64,000 nucleotides of DNA from Pseudonocardia broussonetiae (GTDB lineage: Bacteria > Actinomycetota > Actinomycetes > Mycobacteriales > Pseudonocardiaceae): the NCBI RefSeq assembly GCF_013155125.1, contig NZ_CP053564.1, positions 2,053,501 through 2,117,500 of the forward strand, in the 5' to 3' direction. The notes below the pieces were generated by a model. The model saw only the letters and a program-made list of their open reading frames with translations, did not search any database and was not told the origin of the DNA. The position numbers and the translations under genes are program-made. Positions 25,739 to 34,061 of the stretch are shown here, one piece after another; within the stretch, counting starts at the first letter, position 1, and the number at the start of each line of letters is the position of its first letter.

Positions 25739-26095
25739 TCAGTGGTAGGGCTTGTGCGGGATCGCGGCGTCGTTGAGCTGCTGGTCCATGTCGACCCAGA
25801 TGGCGTCGTCCTCGATCTTGCACGCGTAGACCGGGATCGGGGCGACGGCCGGCACGCCCTTCGGCTCGCCCGTGCGCAGGTCGAAGCACGAGTTGTGCGC
25901 CGGGCAGATCAGGGTGTCGTCCTCCTGCAGGTAGCCCTCGTTGAGGGGCTGCTGCTGGTGGGTGCACGTGTTGTGCACCGCGGCGACCTCGTCCTCGTAG
26001 AGCCGCACGAGGCACACCGGCTCGCCCGCGAGCTGGACGAGCATCATGTCGCCCTCCTCGAGCTGGTCCAGGTCCGCGACCGCTTCCCACGCCAT
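25739..26095 (-). CDS. Rieske-type [2Fe-2S] ferredoxin
   Basis: This 118-residue protein has both cluster-binding boxes: C44-T-H46 (HNTCTHQQQPL) and C64-PA-H67 (LICPAHNSCFDL). Its size fits a soluble electron carrier of the kind that serves ring-hydroxylating or other oxygenases. ATG at 26095 is preceded by AGGAGGAAC. It directly follows the membrane-bound Rieske gene, separated by 8 bp, so the two are probably co-transcribed. Confidence 0.9.
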   Translation of the reverse strand: MAWEAVADLDQLEEGDMMLVQLAGEPVCLVRLYEDEVAAVHNTCTHQQQPLNEGYLQEDDTLICPAHNSCFDLRTGEPKGVPAVAPIPVYACKIEDDAIWVDMDQQLNDAAIPHKPYH

Positions 26096-26103
26096 GGTTC
26101 CTC

Positions 26104-27036
26104 CTAGGGTTTCTTGCGCCGGGCCACGGGCAGGGAGCCGCGGACCTCGACCCAGCCGTTGCGGATTCGCGTGGGCAGGATCGGTTGGGGGTGGTGCGCC
26201 GGGCCGCGGACGATGCGGCCGTCGCGCAGGTCGAAGCGGGACTCGTGCAGCGGGCAGGTCACCACGCAGTCGACGACCGGGCCGCGGGAGAGCAGCGCGC
26301 CCGCGTGGCTGCACACGTCGTCGATGGCGTGCACGACGTCACCGGAGCGGTGCAGCATCACCTGGCGCCCGTCGACGGTGACGCCGGCGGTGGCGCCGTC
26401 GGGGAGGTCGGCCTCCTGGACGGCCTGCACCCAGCGGGTCGGCCCGGTCGTCGTCGCGACGCGATTGACCATCACCGCCTTCCCCTGCACGAGGTGACCG
26501 CCGACGTAGCCGGCCGCTCCCGTGACGGCCATGCTCGCGAGGCCCAGCACCTGCGCCGGACGCCGGTGGCCGTTCACGCGGGCGACCAGCGAGGCTCCCT
26601 GCAGCGCGGTGCCGGCGAGGTTGAGCAGGCCGTGGAACAGGCCGGTGCGGCGGTCGTCGCCGTCGCTCACGGTCCAGTCGGTGAAGCCGGTGGCGACGGT
26701 GCCGGCCGCGGCGAGGAGCCCGGCCGCGCTCAGCGTGCCGGCGGCGTCGAGGCCGCCGCCGTCGTCGGAGCCGTCCTTGCCCAGCGCGTCGAGCACCACC
26801 GTGCCCGCCCAGAAGCCGATCGGCAGGTCGCTCAGGGCGGCGTGCAGCGAGTGCCCGGCCCAGCGGCCGCCGTGCATCAGCTCGACGAGGAGGTTGTCGC
26901 GGTGGCGGTCGTACAGCGGCTGCGACACCGCCGACACCGACTCCTCCAACGACTTCAGCCACGGCCACCGCTCCACCCGGGCGAACAGGTGCCGGTGCCA
27001 CGTGGTGACCCCCAGGGGTCCTTCGGTGTCCGACAT
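26104..27036 (-). CDS. DUF2231 membrane domain fused to a C-terminal Rieske domain
   Basis: In this 310-residue protein, residues 55-190 form a DUF2231-like four-helix membrane region (HSLHAALSDLPIGFWAGTVVLDAL, AAGTVATGFTDW). Residues 205-300 form a Rieske domain with VCSHAGALL and CPLHESRFDLRDG boxes. The protein is probably a membrane-anchored electron-transfer unit. The ATG at 27036 is in a short intergenic space behind the PucR-like gene, on the same strand. Confidence 0.85.
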   Translation of the reverse strand: MSDTEGPLGVTTWHRHLFARVERWPWLKSLEESVSAVSQPLYDRHRDNLLVELMHGGRWAGHSLHAALSDLPIGFWAGTVVLDALGKDGSDDGGGLDAAGTLSAAGLLAAAGTVATGFTDWTVSDGDDRRTGLFHGLLNLAGTALQGASLVARVNGHRRPAQVLGLASMAVTGAAGYVGGHLVQGKAVMVNRVATTTGPTRWVQAVQEADLPDGATAGVTVDGRQVMLHRSGDVVHAIDDVCSHAGALLSRGPVVDCVVTCPLHESRFDLRDGRIVRGPAHHPQPILPTRIRNGWVEVRGSLPVARRKKP

Positions 27037-27081
27037 GGACTCTCCCGTCCTCCTGCGGTGGCGCGCAGTCAGGGGACGATC

Positions 27082-28299
27082 TCACCCGGATCCGGTGACG
27101 GCCGTCTCATCGTGCGACGGGGGGCGCACTCCGGGGAGCAGGCGCAGCGCGTGCAGCGCCGTCGACAGCTCGGCGAGCGCGGTCGGGTGCTCCAGGTCGC
27201 GCCCGGTGTGCTCGGCGACGCGGCGCAGGCGGTGCCGCACGGTGTTGGGGTGCACGAACAGCCGCTTGCCCGCCGCGGTGGCCGAACCGCCCACGGCGAG
27301 CCAGGTCTCGAGCGTGTCGAGCAGCAGGTCCTGCTCGTCGCGGCGCAGGGCGAGGATCTCGCCGAGCACCCGCCGGGCGATCTGCGTGGCCGCCTCCGGG
27401 GCGGCCGCGACGAGCGTGGCGAGCGGCGTGTCGTCGAAGTGCCGGACCGAGGGCCGCCCGACCGGCGCGCTCTGCAGGGCGATGCGGGCGAGGTAGAGCG
27501 CGCGCGGCGTCTCGTCGAGCGCGGGGTAGACCGGGCTGACGCCGACGCGCCCCGGCGCGGCGCCCGCGACGACCCGCAGGGCCGCCGTGGCGTCCGGGCC
27601 CGGCAGCGACACCACCCCCACCTCGACGTCGGGCAGCAGCCGCCACGCCGACGAGACGTTGACCGCGCGCAGCTTCGAGGTGATCTCCGGCAGCGCGACG
27701 ACGCCCACGGACGCCACCTCCGCCGCGACCGTCACGAACGCGCCGGTCGAGGGCAGGCCGAGCCCGCTGGCGATCTCCCACACCGCGCCGACGGCGCCGG
27801 TCGTCAGCGCCTCCACCAGCGCCGACCGCTCCTGCTCGTGGCGGCGCAGCGCGTGCGCGGCGGCGTCGCGGTAGGAGGTGGTGAGCGCGGCGGAGTACTC
27901 GTCGGCCTTGCGGAACACGTGCGTGGCGAGCGCGGCGAGCTCGCGGGCGTCGACCCTCCCGGTGGCGATGGCGGCGTCGGCGAGCACCTCCCAGAACTCG
28001 GAGAAGCCGACCCGGAACCCGGTCAGCAGCTCGGGGAGCGGCGCCCCGGCCCGTCCGCGGAGCTCGCCCGTGCGGTGGGCGGCGGCGAGGTCGGCGCCGT
28101 CGGGGAGGTCGTCGGTGCGCAGCAGGTAGCGGACGTTGTCGACGGCCGCGGTCCGCAGCGCCGCAGCGCTGACGTAGGTCTCGTCGCGGTAGAGGGGGAG
28201 CGCGGCGCGCACGCGCTCGACGATGCGGTCGACGACCTCGTCGAACCGGTCGAGCAGGGCGGGCGCGACCAGGACCAGCGCGCGCGGGGCGTCGGGCAC
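27082..28299 (-). CDS. PucR/CdaR-family transcriptional regulator
   Basis: This 405-residue protein has a C-terminal PucR-type helix-turn-helix (LAVGGSATAAGKRLFVHPNTVRHRLRRVAEHTGRDL near residues 335-370) and a GGDEF-like middle domain. It is divergent from the alpha/beta hydrolase gene. The palindrome TGTCCGTGCGGACA at 28327-28340 lies between them and is the likely operator, so the hydrolase is the probable target. Confidence 0.85.
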   Translation of the reverse strand: MPDAPRALVLVAPALLDRFDEVVDRIVERVRAALPLYRDETYVSAAALRTAAVDNVRYLLRTDDLPDGADLAAAHRTGELRGRAGAPLPELLTGFRVGFSEFWEVLADAAIATGRVDARELAALATHVFRKADEYSAALTTSYRDAAAHALRRHEQERSALVEALTTGAVGAVWEIASGLGLPSTGAFVTVAAEVASVGVVALPEITSKLRAVNVSSAWRLLPDVEVGVVSLPGPDATAALRVVAGAAPGRVGVSPVYPALDETPRALYLARIALQSAPVGRPSVRHFDDTPLATLVAAAPEAATQIARRVLGEILALRRDEQDLLLDTLETWLAVGGSATAAGKRLFVHPNTVRHRLRRVAEHTGRDLEHPTALAELSTALHALRLLPGVRPPSHDETAVTGSG

Positions 28300-28326
28300 C
28301 CGGTGAGCCTAGGACCCGCGGGCCGC

Positions 28327-28340
28327 TGTCCGTGCGGACA
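28327..28340. promoter_or_regulatory. Palindrome between the PucR-like regulator and the hydrolase
   Basis: TGTCCGTGCGGACA has 6-bp perfect arms around TG, 27 bp upstream of the regulator start and 99 bp upstream of the hydrolase ATG. It is a candidate operator for the PucR-type protein, based on position and symmetry only. Confidence 0.45.
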
Positions 28341-28438
28341 ATCCGGGCGCCCCCGCGGTGTCCGCCGGAACCTCGCCGGCGGGGGCCGGCCGCCGCCACG
28401 CTGAGCGGGTCCCCACCGCCCGTTCCGGAAGGTCCCCC

Positions 28439-29248
28439 ATGAGCAGCCCCGTACCCGACACGATCGTCCTCGTCCACGGCTTCTGGGTCACCCCCCGCAG
28501 CTGGGAGGACTGGATCGCGCACTACGAGGGCAAGGGCTACCGCGTCCTCGCCCCCGCCTACCCCGGCTTCGAGGTGGAGGTCGAGGCGCTCAACACCGAC
28601 CCGTCACCCGTCGAGGCCGTCACGGTGCCCGCGATCGTCGAGCACCTGGAGTCGGTGATCAAGGAGCTCGACACGCCGCCGATCATCATGGGCCACTCGG
28701 CGGGCGGCGCGTTCACGCAGATCCTGCTCGACCACGGCTTCGGGGCCGCCGGCGTCGCGCTGAACTCGGCGCCCACCGAGGGCGTGCCGGTCGTGCCGAT
28801 CAGCCAGATCAAGTCGACGTTCCCCGTGCTGAAGAACCCGGCCAACCGGCACAAGGCGATCGCCTACGACTTCGAGCACTGGAACTACGCCTTCACCAAC
28901 ACCTTCCCCGAGGACCGGGCGCGGGCGCTCTACGAGCGCTACGCCGTGCCGGTGTCGGGACGGATCCTGTTCGAGAGCGCGCTCGCCAACCTCACCCCCG
29001 GCCACGGCGGCACCTACGTCGACTACGCCAACGAGGGCCGCGCGCCGCTGCTGCTCGTCGGGGCGAGCGAGGACCACATCATGCCGCCCGCCGTGCAGCG
29101 CTCGAACGCCAGGCACTACACGCAGGAGGCCTCCCTGACCGAGTACGTCGAGTTCGGCGGGAAGCCCCACCTGATGCCGGCGGCACCCGGGTGGGAGGAG
29201 ATCGCCGACTACGTCCTGGCGTGGGCGGTCCGGAACGCGCGACGATGA
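28439..29248 (+). CDS. Alpha/beta hydrolase
   Basis: This 269-residue protein has the oxyanion segment VLVHGFWVTPRSW at residues 9-21, the nucleophile elbow MGHSAGGAF near residue 85 and a late histidine in GKPHLMPAAPGW near 240, so the serine triad is complete. The substrate is unknown. ATG at 28439 follows GGAAGGTCCCCC. It is regulated probably by the divergent PucR-type protein. Confidence 0.87.
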   Translation: MSSPVPDTIVLVHGFWVTPRSWEDWIAHYEGKGYRVLAPAYPGFEVEVEALNTDPSPVEAVTVPAIVEHLESVIKELDTPPIIMGHSAGGAFTQILLDHGFGAAGVALNSAPTEGVPVVPISQIKSTFPVLKNPANRHKAIAYDFEHWNYAFTNTFPEDRARALYERYAVPVSGRILFESALANLTPGHGGTYVDYANEGRAPLLLVGASEDHIMPPAVQRSNARHYTQEASLTEYVEFGGKPHLMPAAPGWEEIADYVLAWAVRNARR

Positions 29249-29252
29249 GGGG

Positions 29253-29483
29253 GTGACGGACGAGGAGCTGGTGGTCGAGTTCGCGCTGGCGCGGCTCGAC
29301 CACCCCGGCCTCGACCTCGACGAGATCGCCGCCGTCGTCGTGCGCCGGGCCGGGCCGGAGCGGCAGCTGGACTTCGCGTCCCGCAACCTCGCCCAGCGCG
29401 GGGAGCTGCGGGGCGGGAGCTACGAGACGGCCGTGGAGTACGTGCTGCGGACGGTGCTGCGACTGCGGGACGACGCCGACTGA
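29253..29483 (+). CDS. Small hypothetical protein (76 aa)
   Basis: GTG at 29253 lies 4 bp after the hydrolase stop, with GATGAGGG upstream as Shine-Dalgarno. Codon use is typical of the genome. It is a soluble, acidic, mainly helical peptide (EELVVEFALARLDHPGLDLDEIAAVVV). No family is recognised. Coupling to the hydrolase suggests co-expression. Confidence 0.55.
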   Translation: MTDEELVVEFALARLDHPGLDLDEIAAVVVRRAGPERQLDFASRNLAQRGELRGGSYETAVEYVLRTVLRLRDDAD

Positions 29484-29489
29484 GCCGCC

Positions 29490-30506
29490 TCAGCGCAACA
29501 GCCGGTTCAGGGCGGGCGCGACGTCCCGGTGCCCGGCCACGGGCGCGCACCGGCCGCGGCCCAGCCGGGCGAGGTCCGCCCCCAGCGGTGCGTCGTGCTC
29601 GCCGTCGGTCTGCAGGAGCACGTGCAGCTCCGGGAACCGGCGGGCGAGGAGCCGCGGGTCGGGCCCGGCGTTGTGCACGGCGTCGGTGAGCAGCACCGCG
29701 GTGCGCCGCCGGGCCGACGAGCGGGCCAGCTCGGCGTGCGCGACGGTCAGCGCGAAGTGCACGTTGGTGAGCCCGCGGGCGGGGATCCGCAGCAGCTGGT
29801 CGAGCAGCCGGGACGCCGGGACGTACCGGTCGAGCGGCGTGAGCAGCGCGGCGTCGGACCAGAACGCGACCAGCGCCAGCCGGTCGTCGCGCAGGTCGGC
29901 GGAGAGCGCGGCCACGGTCGCCGCCGCCATCCGCACCTTCTCCCCGCGCATCGACCCGGACACGTCGACGACCAGCACGACGTCGCGGCGCGAGCGCATC
30001 CGCTCCCGCACGACGATGTCGGTGTCCTCGGGCACCGGGCGCTCGGTGAGGACCTCGATGGTGCGGTCGAGGTCGATGTCGTCGGACCGGTAGCGGTAGG
30101 GCACCGACGCGAGCCGCCCGGAACCGCGCTCGGCCTGCGGGTCGCGAGGACGCCGGCGGATCGTCAGGCGCCGCGCGATGCGCTGGGCCAGCGCCGCCAC
30201 CTCCGGGTCCGGCGCGCGGTCCTCCAACAGCTCGGCGACCTCGCGCTGCCGTGCCGCCTGCTGCGTCACCAGCACGCCCTGCCCGCCGGTGGCGCCGGTG
30301 GGGTCACCGGTGCCACGGTCGCCGGTGAGGTCGACGACCAGGGGCGGGCCGGTGCCGGAGCGGAACAGCTCCGGGGCCTGCGCCAGCTGCTTGGGGCGCC
30401 GCCGCAGCGGCTGCAGGCCGCGGGGCGCACCGCCGGCGGCGGGCAGCTCTACGGCGTTGTCGACGTCGAGGCGGTGGGGTCCCGGCGCGGCCCGCCGGGG
30501 CGCGAG
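29490..30506 (-). CDS. VWA-domain half of a magnesium-chelatase-like protein, apparently reached by -1 frameshift
   Basis: The frame encodes about 338 residues with the MIDAS motif VVLVVDVSGSM and a typical VWA order (VAFWSDAALLTPLD, TNVHFALTVAHAEL, AVLLTDAVHNAG). The linker resembles BchD-type proteins. There is no ATG, GTG or TTG start near its beginning, yet G/C third-position bias in this frame runs right up to the T6 run at 30507-30512, where the AAA frame sits one base ahead. An internal GTG (30269 or 30275) could give a shorter separate protein. The simplest reading is one AAA-VWA polypeptide joined by -1 frameshift or broken by a single-base change. Confidence 0.75.
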   Translation of the reverse strand, partial: LAPRRAAPGPHRLDVDNAVELPAAGGAPRGLQPLRRRPKQLAQAPELFRSGTGPPLVVDLTGDRGTGDPTGATGGQGVLVTQQAARQREVAELLEDRAPDPEVAALAQRIARRLTIRRRPRDPQAERGSGRLASVPYRYRSDDIDLDRTIEVLTERPVPEDTDIVVRERMRSRRDVVLVVDVSGSMRGEKVRMAAATVAALSADLRDDRLALVAFWSDAALLTPLDRYVPASRLLDQLLRIPARGLTNVHFALTVAHAELARSSARRRTAVLLTDAVHNAGPDPRLLARRFPELHVLLQTDGEHDAPLGADLARLGRGRCAPVAGHRDVAPALNRLLR

Positions 30507-31390
30507 AAAAAATGGTCCTCCCAGATCTGGGTGATCACCGCCTCCGGGGTGGTGTCGGCCGCCTCGTCGACGCCGATCCGCGCCGACAGCGCGAGCAGCG
30601 CGGCGTCGAGGATCCGCCGGGGCCGGTCGCCGTCGTAGCTGCCCAGGCCCTCCAGCTCGACGGCGATCGCGGCCAGGTCGATCGCGCCGCGCACCGACGA
30701 GCCGCGGCGCAGGTCGGGGTGCGAGCGGGTGGCCCGCGTGAGCGCCACGGCGTCGGCCACCAGCGCGGCGTCGACGCTGCCGGTGCGCACGGCGACGATG
30801 TCGGCCTCCTCGGCCCCGTCCTGGTAGCCGATCGCGAGGCGGCACCAGCGGTCGTAGACCGAGTCGGAGATGCGGGCGGTGCCCACGTCGTCGAACGGGT
30901 TCATCGACGCCAGCACCCGGAACGTGGGCAGGGCCGTGATCAGCCCGACCCGCGGGACCGCGACCTCGCGCTCGGCCATCGCGGCGAGCAGCACGTTGAG
31001 GGTGTCCTCGGGGGCGCGGTTGAGCTCCTCGATGTAGAGGAACCCGCCGGACTGCATGGACTCGACCAGCGGGCCGGGGACGAAGTTGTCGGGCGAGTAG
31101 TCCTCGCGCAGCACGCGGGCAGGGTTGTGGTGGCCGACCAGCCGGGCGGGCGTCAGCTCGGCGTTGCCCTCGACCAGCACGAACGGCACGCCCCAGTTGG
31201 CGGTGATGGCCCGCAGCATCGTCGACTTCGACGTGCCCGGCGGGCCCTCCAGCATGATGTCGCGGCCCGCCGACACGGCCGCGAGCACGAGGTCGAGCTC
31301 CCGACGGCGGCCGACGACGGAGCGGGCGATGTCGTCGCGCCGGGCCCCGGTGGAGCGGGGGCCCGGCGCGGACGGGCGGGTCGTGGTCAC
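30449..31390 (-). CDS. MoxR/ChlI-type AAA ATPase (magnesium-chelatase-like)
   Basis: The protein has 313 residues in frame 0, with Walker A GPPGTSKS near residue 52, FLYIEELNRAPEDTLNVLLAAMAEREV (Walker B and pre-sensor) and FRVLASMNPFDDVG (sensor). It starts with GTG 31390, overlapping the SDR stop. In frame 0 it ends 57 bp after the slippery T TTT TTC at 30512-30506 with a low-complexity tail. A -1 slip would instead continue into the VWA frame to give about 633 residues. MoxR-VWA pairs act as metal-insertase or chaperone ATPases. The target here is unknown. Confidence 0.85.
   Translation of the reverse strand: MTTTRPSAPGPRSTGARRDDIARSVVGRRRELDLVLAAVSAGRDIMLEGPPGTSKSTMLRAITANWGVPFVLVEGNAELTPARLVGHHNPARVLREDYSPDNFVPGPLVESMQSGGFLYIEELNRAPEDTLNVLLAAMAEREVAVPRVGLITALPTFRVLASMNPFDDVGTARISDSVYDRWCRLAIGYQDGAEEADIVAVRTGSVDAALVADAVALTRATRSHPDLRRGSSVRGAIDLAAIAVELEGLGSYDGDRPRRILDAALLALSARIGVDEAADTTPEAVITQIWEDHFFSRPGGPRRDPTASTSTTP
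30506..30512 (-). other. Candidate -1 ribosomal frameshift slippery heptamer
   Basis: On the coding strand the heptamer T TTT TTC is in the X XXY YYZ register relative to the AAA frame (codons CAT TTT TTC). Six consecutive T residues are exceptional in this very GC-rich coding context. Coding bias switches from the AAA frame to the -1 frame exactly here. A sequencing or indel error in the homopolymer is the alternative. Confidence 0.5.
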
Positions 31391-32199
31391 TTCTGCAGGA
31401 ACCCCGCGTCGACGGGCAGCGACACGCCGGTGACGTAGCGCGCCTCGTCGGAGCACAGCCAGACGATCGCGTTCGAGATGTCCACGGGCTCGACCATCTC
31501 CACCGGCAGCGCGTTCTGCAGGTTCGCGCCGAACTCCGGGTCCGCCGCGATCATGCCGCCGATGTAGTCATTGGTGATCATCGGCGTGTTCACCCCCGTG
31601 GGGTGCACGGTGTTGACGCGGATCGAGTACGGGGCCAGCTCGTTGCCCAGCGCCCGCATCAGCCCGACGACGCCGTGCTTGGCGGCGACGTAGTGCGCGG
31701 TGCGCGCCATGCCCTTGATCCCGGCCGTGGAGCTGGTGAGGACGATCGAACCGCCGTTGCCCGCCTCGATCATCGCGGGGACCGCCGCCCGGACGGTCTT
31801 GAAGACCCCGGTCAGGTTGACCCCGATCATCTCCTCCCACTCCTCGTCGGTGAGCGACCACGTGTTCGTGGTGAACCCGGCGATGCCGGCGTTGCCGCAC
31901 ACGATGTCGAGGCGGCCGAACTGGCTGACGCCCTCGTCGACGAGGGCCTGCAGCGCCGCCGTGTCCCGCACGTCGGCCTCGCGGGCCACGATGCGCCGGT
32001 CGAGCTCCTCGACCTGGCGCACGGTCTCCGCGAGGTCCTCCGGGCTCGCCAGCGGGTAGTGCACCGATCCGAGCTGCCGGCAGACGTCGAACGCGATGAC
32101 GTCCGCGCCCTCCTGCGCCAGCCGCACCGCGTGCGACCGGCCCTGCCCCCGCGCCGCCCCCGAGACGAGCGCGACCTTGCCCTCCAGTCGTCCAGCCAT
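31387..32199 (-). CDS. Mycofactocin-coupled SDR oxidoreductase
   Basis: This 270-residue protein has SGAARGQGRSHAVRLAQEGADVI at residues 13-35, AFDVCRQL, NAGIAG near 95, and the catalytic Y-x3-K in HYVAAKHGVVGL near 170. The GARGQGRSHA and CRQL signatures are those of mycofactocin-coupled SDRs, which hold NAD(H) tightly and pass electrons to mycofactocin. It is the first of three paralogs in a row. The substrate is unknown. Confidence 0.88.
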   Translation of the reverse strand: MAGRLEGKVALVSGAARGQGRSHAVRLAQEGADVIAFDVCRQLGSVHYPLASPEDLAETVRQVEELDRRIVAREADVRDTAALQALVDEGVSQFGRLDIVCGNAGIAGFTTNTWSLTDEEWEEMIGVNLTGVFKTVRAAVPAMIEAGNGGSIVLTSSTAGIKGMARTAHYVAAKHGVVGLMRALGNELAPYSIRVNTVHPTGVNTPMITNDYIGGMIAADPEFGANLQNALPVEMVEPVDISNAIVWLCSDEARYVTGVSLPVDAGFLQK

Positions 32200-32211
32200 G
32201 ATCCGCTCCCG

Positions 32212-33048
32212 TCAGCCCGCGTTGGTCGCGGTGGCGCCCGCCGCCACCGCGAGGGTCTCGCCGGTGATGTACCGGGCCTCGTCGGAGGCCAGGAACAGCA
32301 TCGCGTTGGAGATGTCGACCGGTTCGATCCACGGCACCGGGATCGCGTTCAGCGTCTGGAAGGCCGGGGCGGCGTCGTCGCGGGTCGGGTTCTCCAGGTC
32401 GGGCAGGAAGAGCCGGTACGCCGCCTCGTTCTGGATCATGGTGGTGTCGACGCCGGTCGGGCAGACCGCGTTCACGGTGATGCCGTTGCCGCCCACCTCC
32501 TGCGCGAGCGACTTCACGAGCCCGATCACGCCCCACTTCGTCGCGGCGTAGTGGCCGACGTTCGGGAACCCCATCTTCCCGGCCGTCGAGGACGTCGCGA
32601 TGATGCGGCCCGAGCCCTGCTCGATCATCGCCGGCAGCACCGCGCGCATCGCGTGGAAGACGCCGGTGAGGTTGACGTCGATCATCTCCCGCCAGACGTC
32701 GTCGCTCATCTCCGCGATGGTCGAGAACGTGAAGACGCCCGCGTTGGCCAGCAGGACGTCGACGCGCCCGAGCTCCGTGAGCGCCCGGTCGACGAACCCC
32801 TGCACCTGGCCGGGGTCGCGCACGTCGGCGGTGACGGCGACGCAGCGCCGGTCCAGCTCCTCCACCAGCTTGACGGTCTCGTCGAGGTCCTCGGGCCGCG
32901 CCATCGGGTACGGGACCGAGTCGAGCTGCGCCGCGATGTCGCAGAACGCGATGTCGGCCCCCTCGCGGGCGAACGCCACTGCGTGCGAGCGGCCCTGACC
33001 GCGGGCCCCTCCGGTGATCAGGACGACCTTGCCGTCGAACTTCCCCAT
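32212..33048 (-). CDS. Mycofactocin-coupled SDR oxidoreductase
   Basis: This 278-residue protein has TGGARGQGRSHAVAFAREGADIAFCDI near the N-terminus, NAGVFTFSTI near residue 105 and HYAATKWGVIGLVKSL with the catalytic Tyr and Lys. The same subfamily marks are present as in its neighbour, which follows 12 bp downstream. ATG at 33048 is preceded by GGAGGAGCG. No mycofactocin biosynthesis genes lie in the window. Confidence 0.88.
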   Translation of the reverse strand: MGKFDGKVVLITGGARGQGRSHAVAFAREGADIAFCDIAAQLDSVPYPMARPEDLDETVKLVEELDRRCVAVTADVRDPGQVQGFVDRALTELGRVDVLLANAGVFTFSTIAEMSDDVWREMIDVNLTGVFHAMRAVLPAMIEQGSGRIIATSSTAGKMGFPNVGHYAATKWGVIGLVKSLAQEVGGNGITVNAVCPTGVDTTMIQNEAAYRLFLPDLENPTRDDAAPAFQTLNAIPVPWIEPVDISNAMLFLASDEARYITGETLAVAAGATATNAG

Positions 33049-33100
33049 CGCTCCTCCTCGAACGTCGGTGGTCGGACTCGAACGCCAGGTGGTTCGGCCG

Positions 33101-33919
33101 TCAGCGGGCGAGCGCGCCCCCGTCCACGGCCAGGCAGTGGCCCGTGACGTGCCGGGCCGAGTCGCTGAGCAGCCACATCAGCGCGCCGGTGACCTCGTCG
33201 GGCGTGATGACCTGCATGAGCAGCTGGTCGTGCAGCCAGCGCTTGTGGACGTCGTCGGGGGTGAGGCCCAGCTCGTCGGCGAGGCCGGCGAGCATCGGCG
33301 AGTCGACGGCGCCGGGCAGGATCGCGTTGACCGTCACGCCGTCGGCGGCCAGCTCGATCGCCATCGCCCGCGTCAGCCCGACGACGCCGTGCTTGGCCGC
33401 GACGTAGTGCGCGAACTCGGGGACGGCGCGCACCCCGCCGGTGGAGCCGATGTGCACGACGCGGCCGCGGGGGGAGCGGCGCAGCAGGGCCGACGCGGCC
33501 TTCGTGGTGCGCCAGACGCCGGACAGGTTGGTGTCGACGACCGCGCCCCACTGCTGCTCCGACAGCTCCCAGAACGGTGCGCTGGTGACGACGGCGGCGT
33601 TGTTGACCAGCACGTCGAGCCGCCCGAGCGTGGACTCCACCGCGGCGACGGCGGCCTCGACGGAGGCGGGGTCGCGCACGTCGGCCACGAGCGGGAGCGC
33701 GCGCCGCCCGCAGGCGCGGACCTCGGCGGCCACCGCGTCGAGGTCGGCGCGGGTGGCCAGCGGGTAGGCGGGCACGTCGAGGTCGCGGCAGACGTCGAGG
33801 ACGGCGACGTCGGCCCCGGCCCCGGCGAGGGCGAGCGCGTGCGAGCGGCCCTGGCCGCGGCCCGCGCCGGTGACCAGCGCGACCTGCCCGGAGAGGTCGA
33901 CGAGCCCCGTCCCCGCCAC
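33101..33919 (-). CDS. Mycofactocin-coupled-type SDR oxidoreductase
   Basis: This protein of about 272 residues has TGAGRGQGRSHALALAGAGADVAVLDVCRDL, NNAAVVTSAPFWEL and HYVAAKHGVVGLTRAM (Y-x3-K). The reading frame stays open far upstream, but similarity and GGGGTG spacing favour a GTG start at 33919, with 33925 and 33928 as alternatives. It heads the three-SDR run that continues into the AAA gene. The MerR-like gene is divergent at 34062. Confidence 0.85.
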   Translation of the reverse strand: MAGTGLVDLSGQVALVTGAGRGQGRSHALALAGAGADVAVLDVCRDLDVPAYPLATRADLDAVAAEVRACGRRALPLVADVRDPASVEAAVAAVESTLGRLDVLVNNAAVVTSAPFWELSEQQWGAVVDTNLSGVWRTTKAASALLRRSPRGRVVHIGSTGGVRAVPEFAHYVAAKHGVVGLTRAMAIELAADGVTVNAILPGAVDSPMLAGLADELGLTPDDVHKRWLHDQLLMQVITPDEVTGALMWLLSDSARHVTGHCLAVDGGALAR

Positions 33920-34061
33920 GATCACCACCCCGATCCGTCCGGAATCGTTTCTCCGCGTGCGGTTCTTCGCCGCCCTTGTCCGATCCCCGGGTGAGGTGTA
34001 ACACGATGGGGGGACGGCCCCAAGTCGTTGCCGAACGGATCCGTGCGAATCGAGGCGGTCG

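Noticed and set aside
30513..30845. N-terminal part of the VWA reading frame upstream of the T6 run
   Set aside because: Codons here lose third-position G/C bias and the AAA frame is clearly coding. This part is a shadow, so the VWA frame is entered only at the slippery site.
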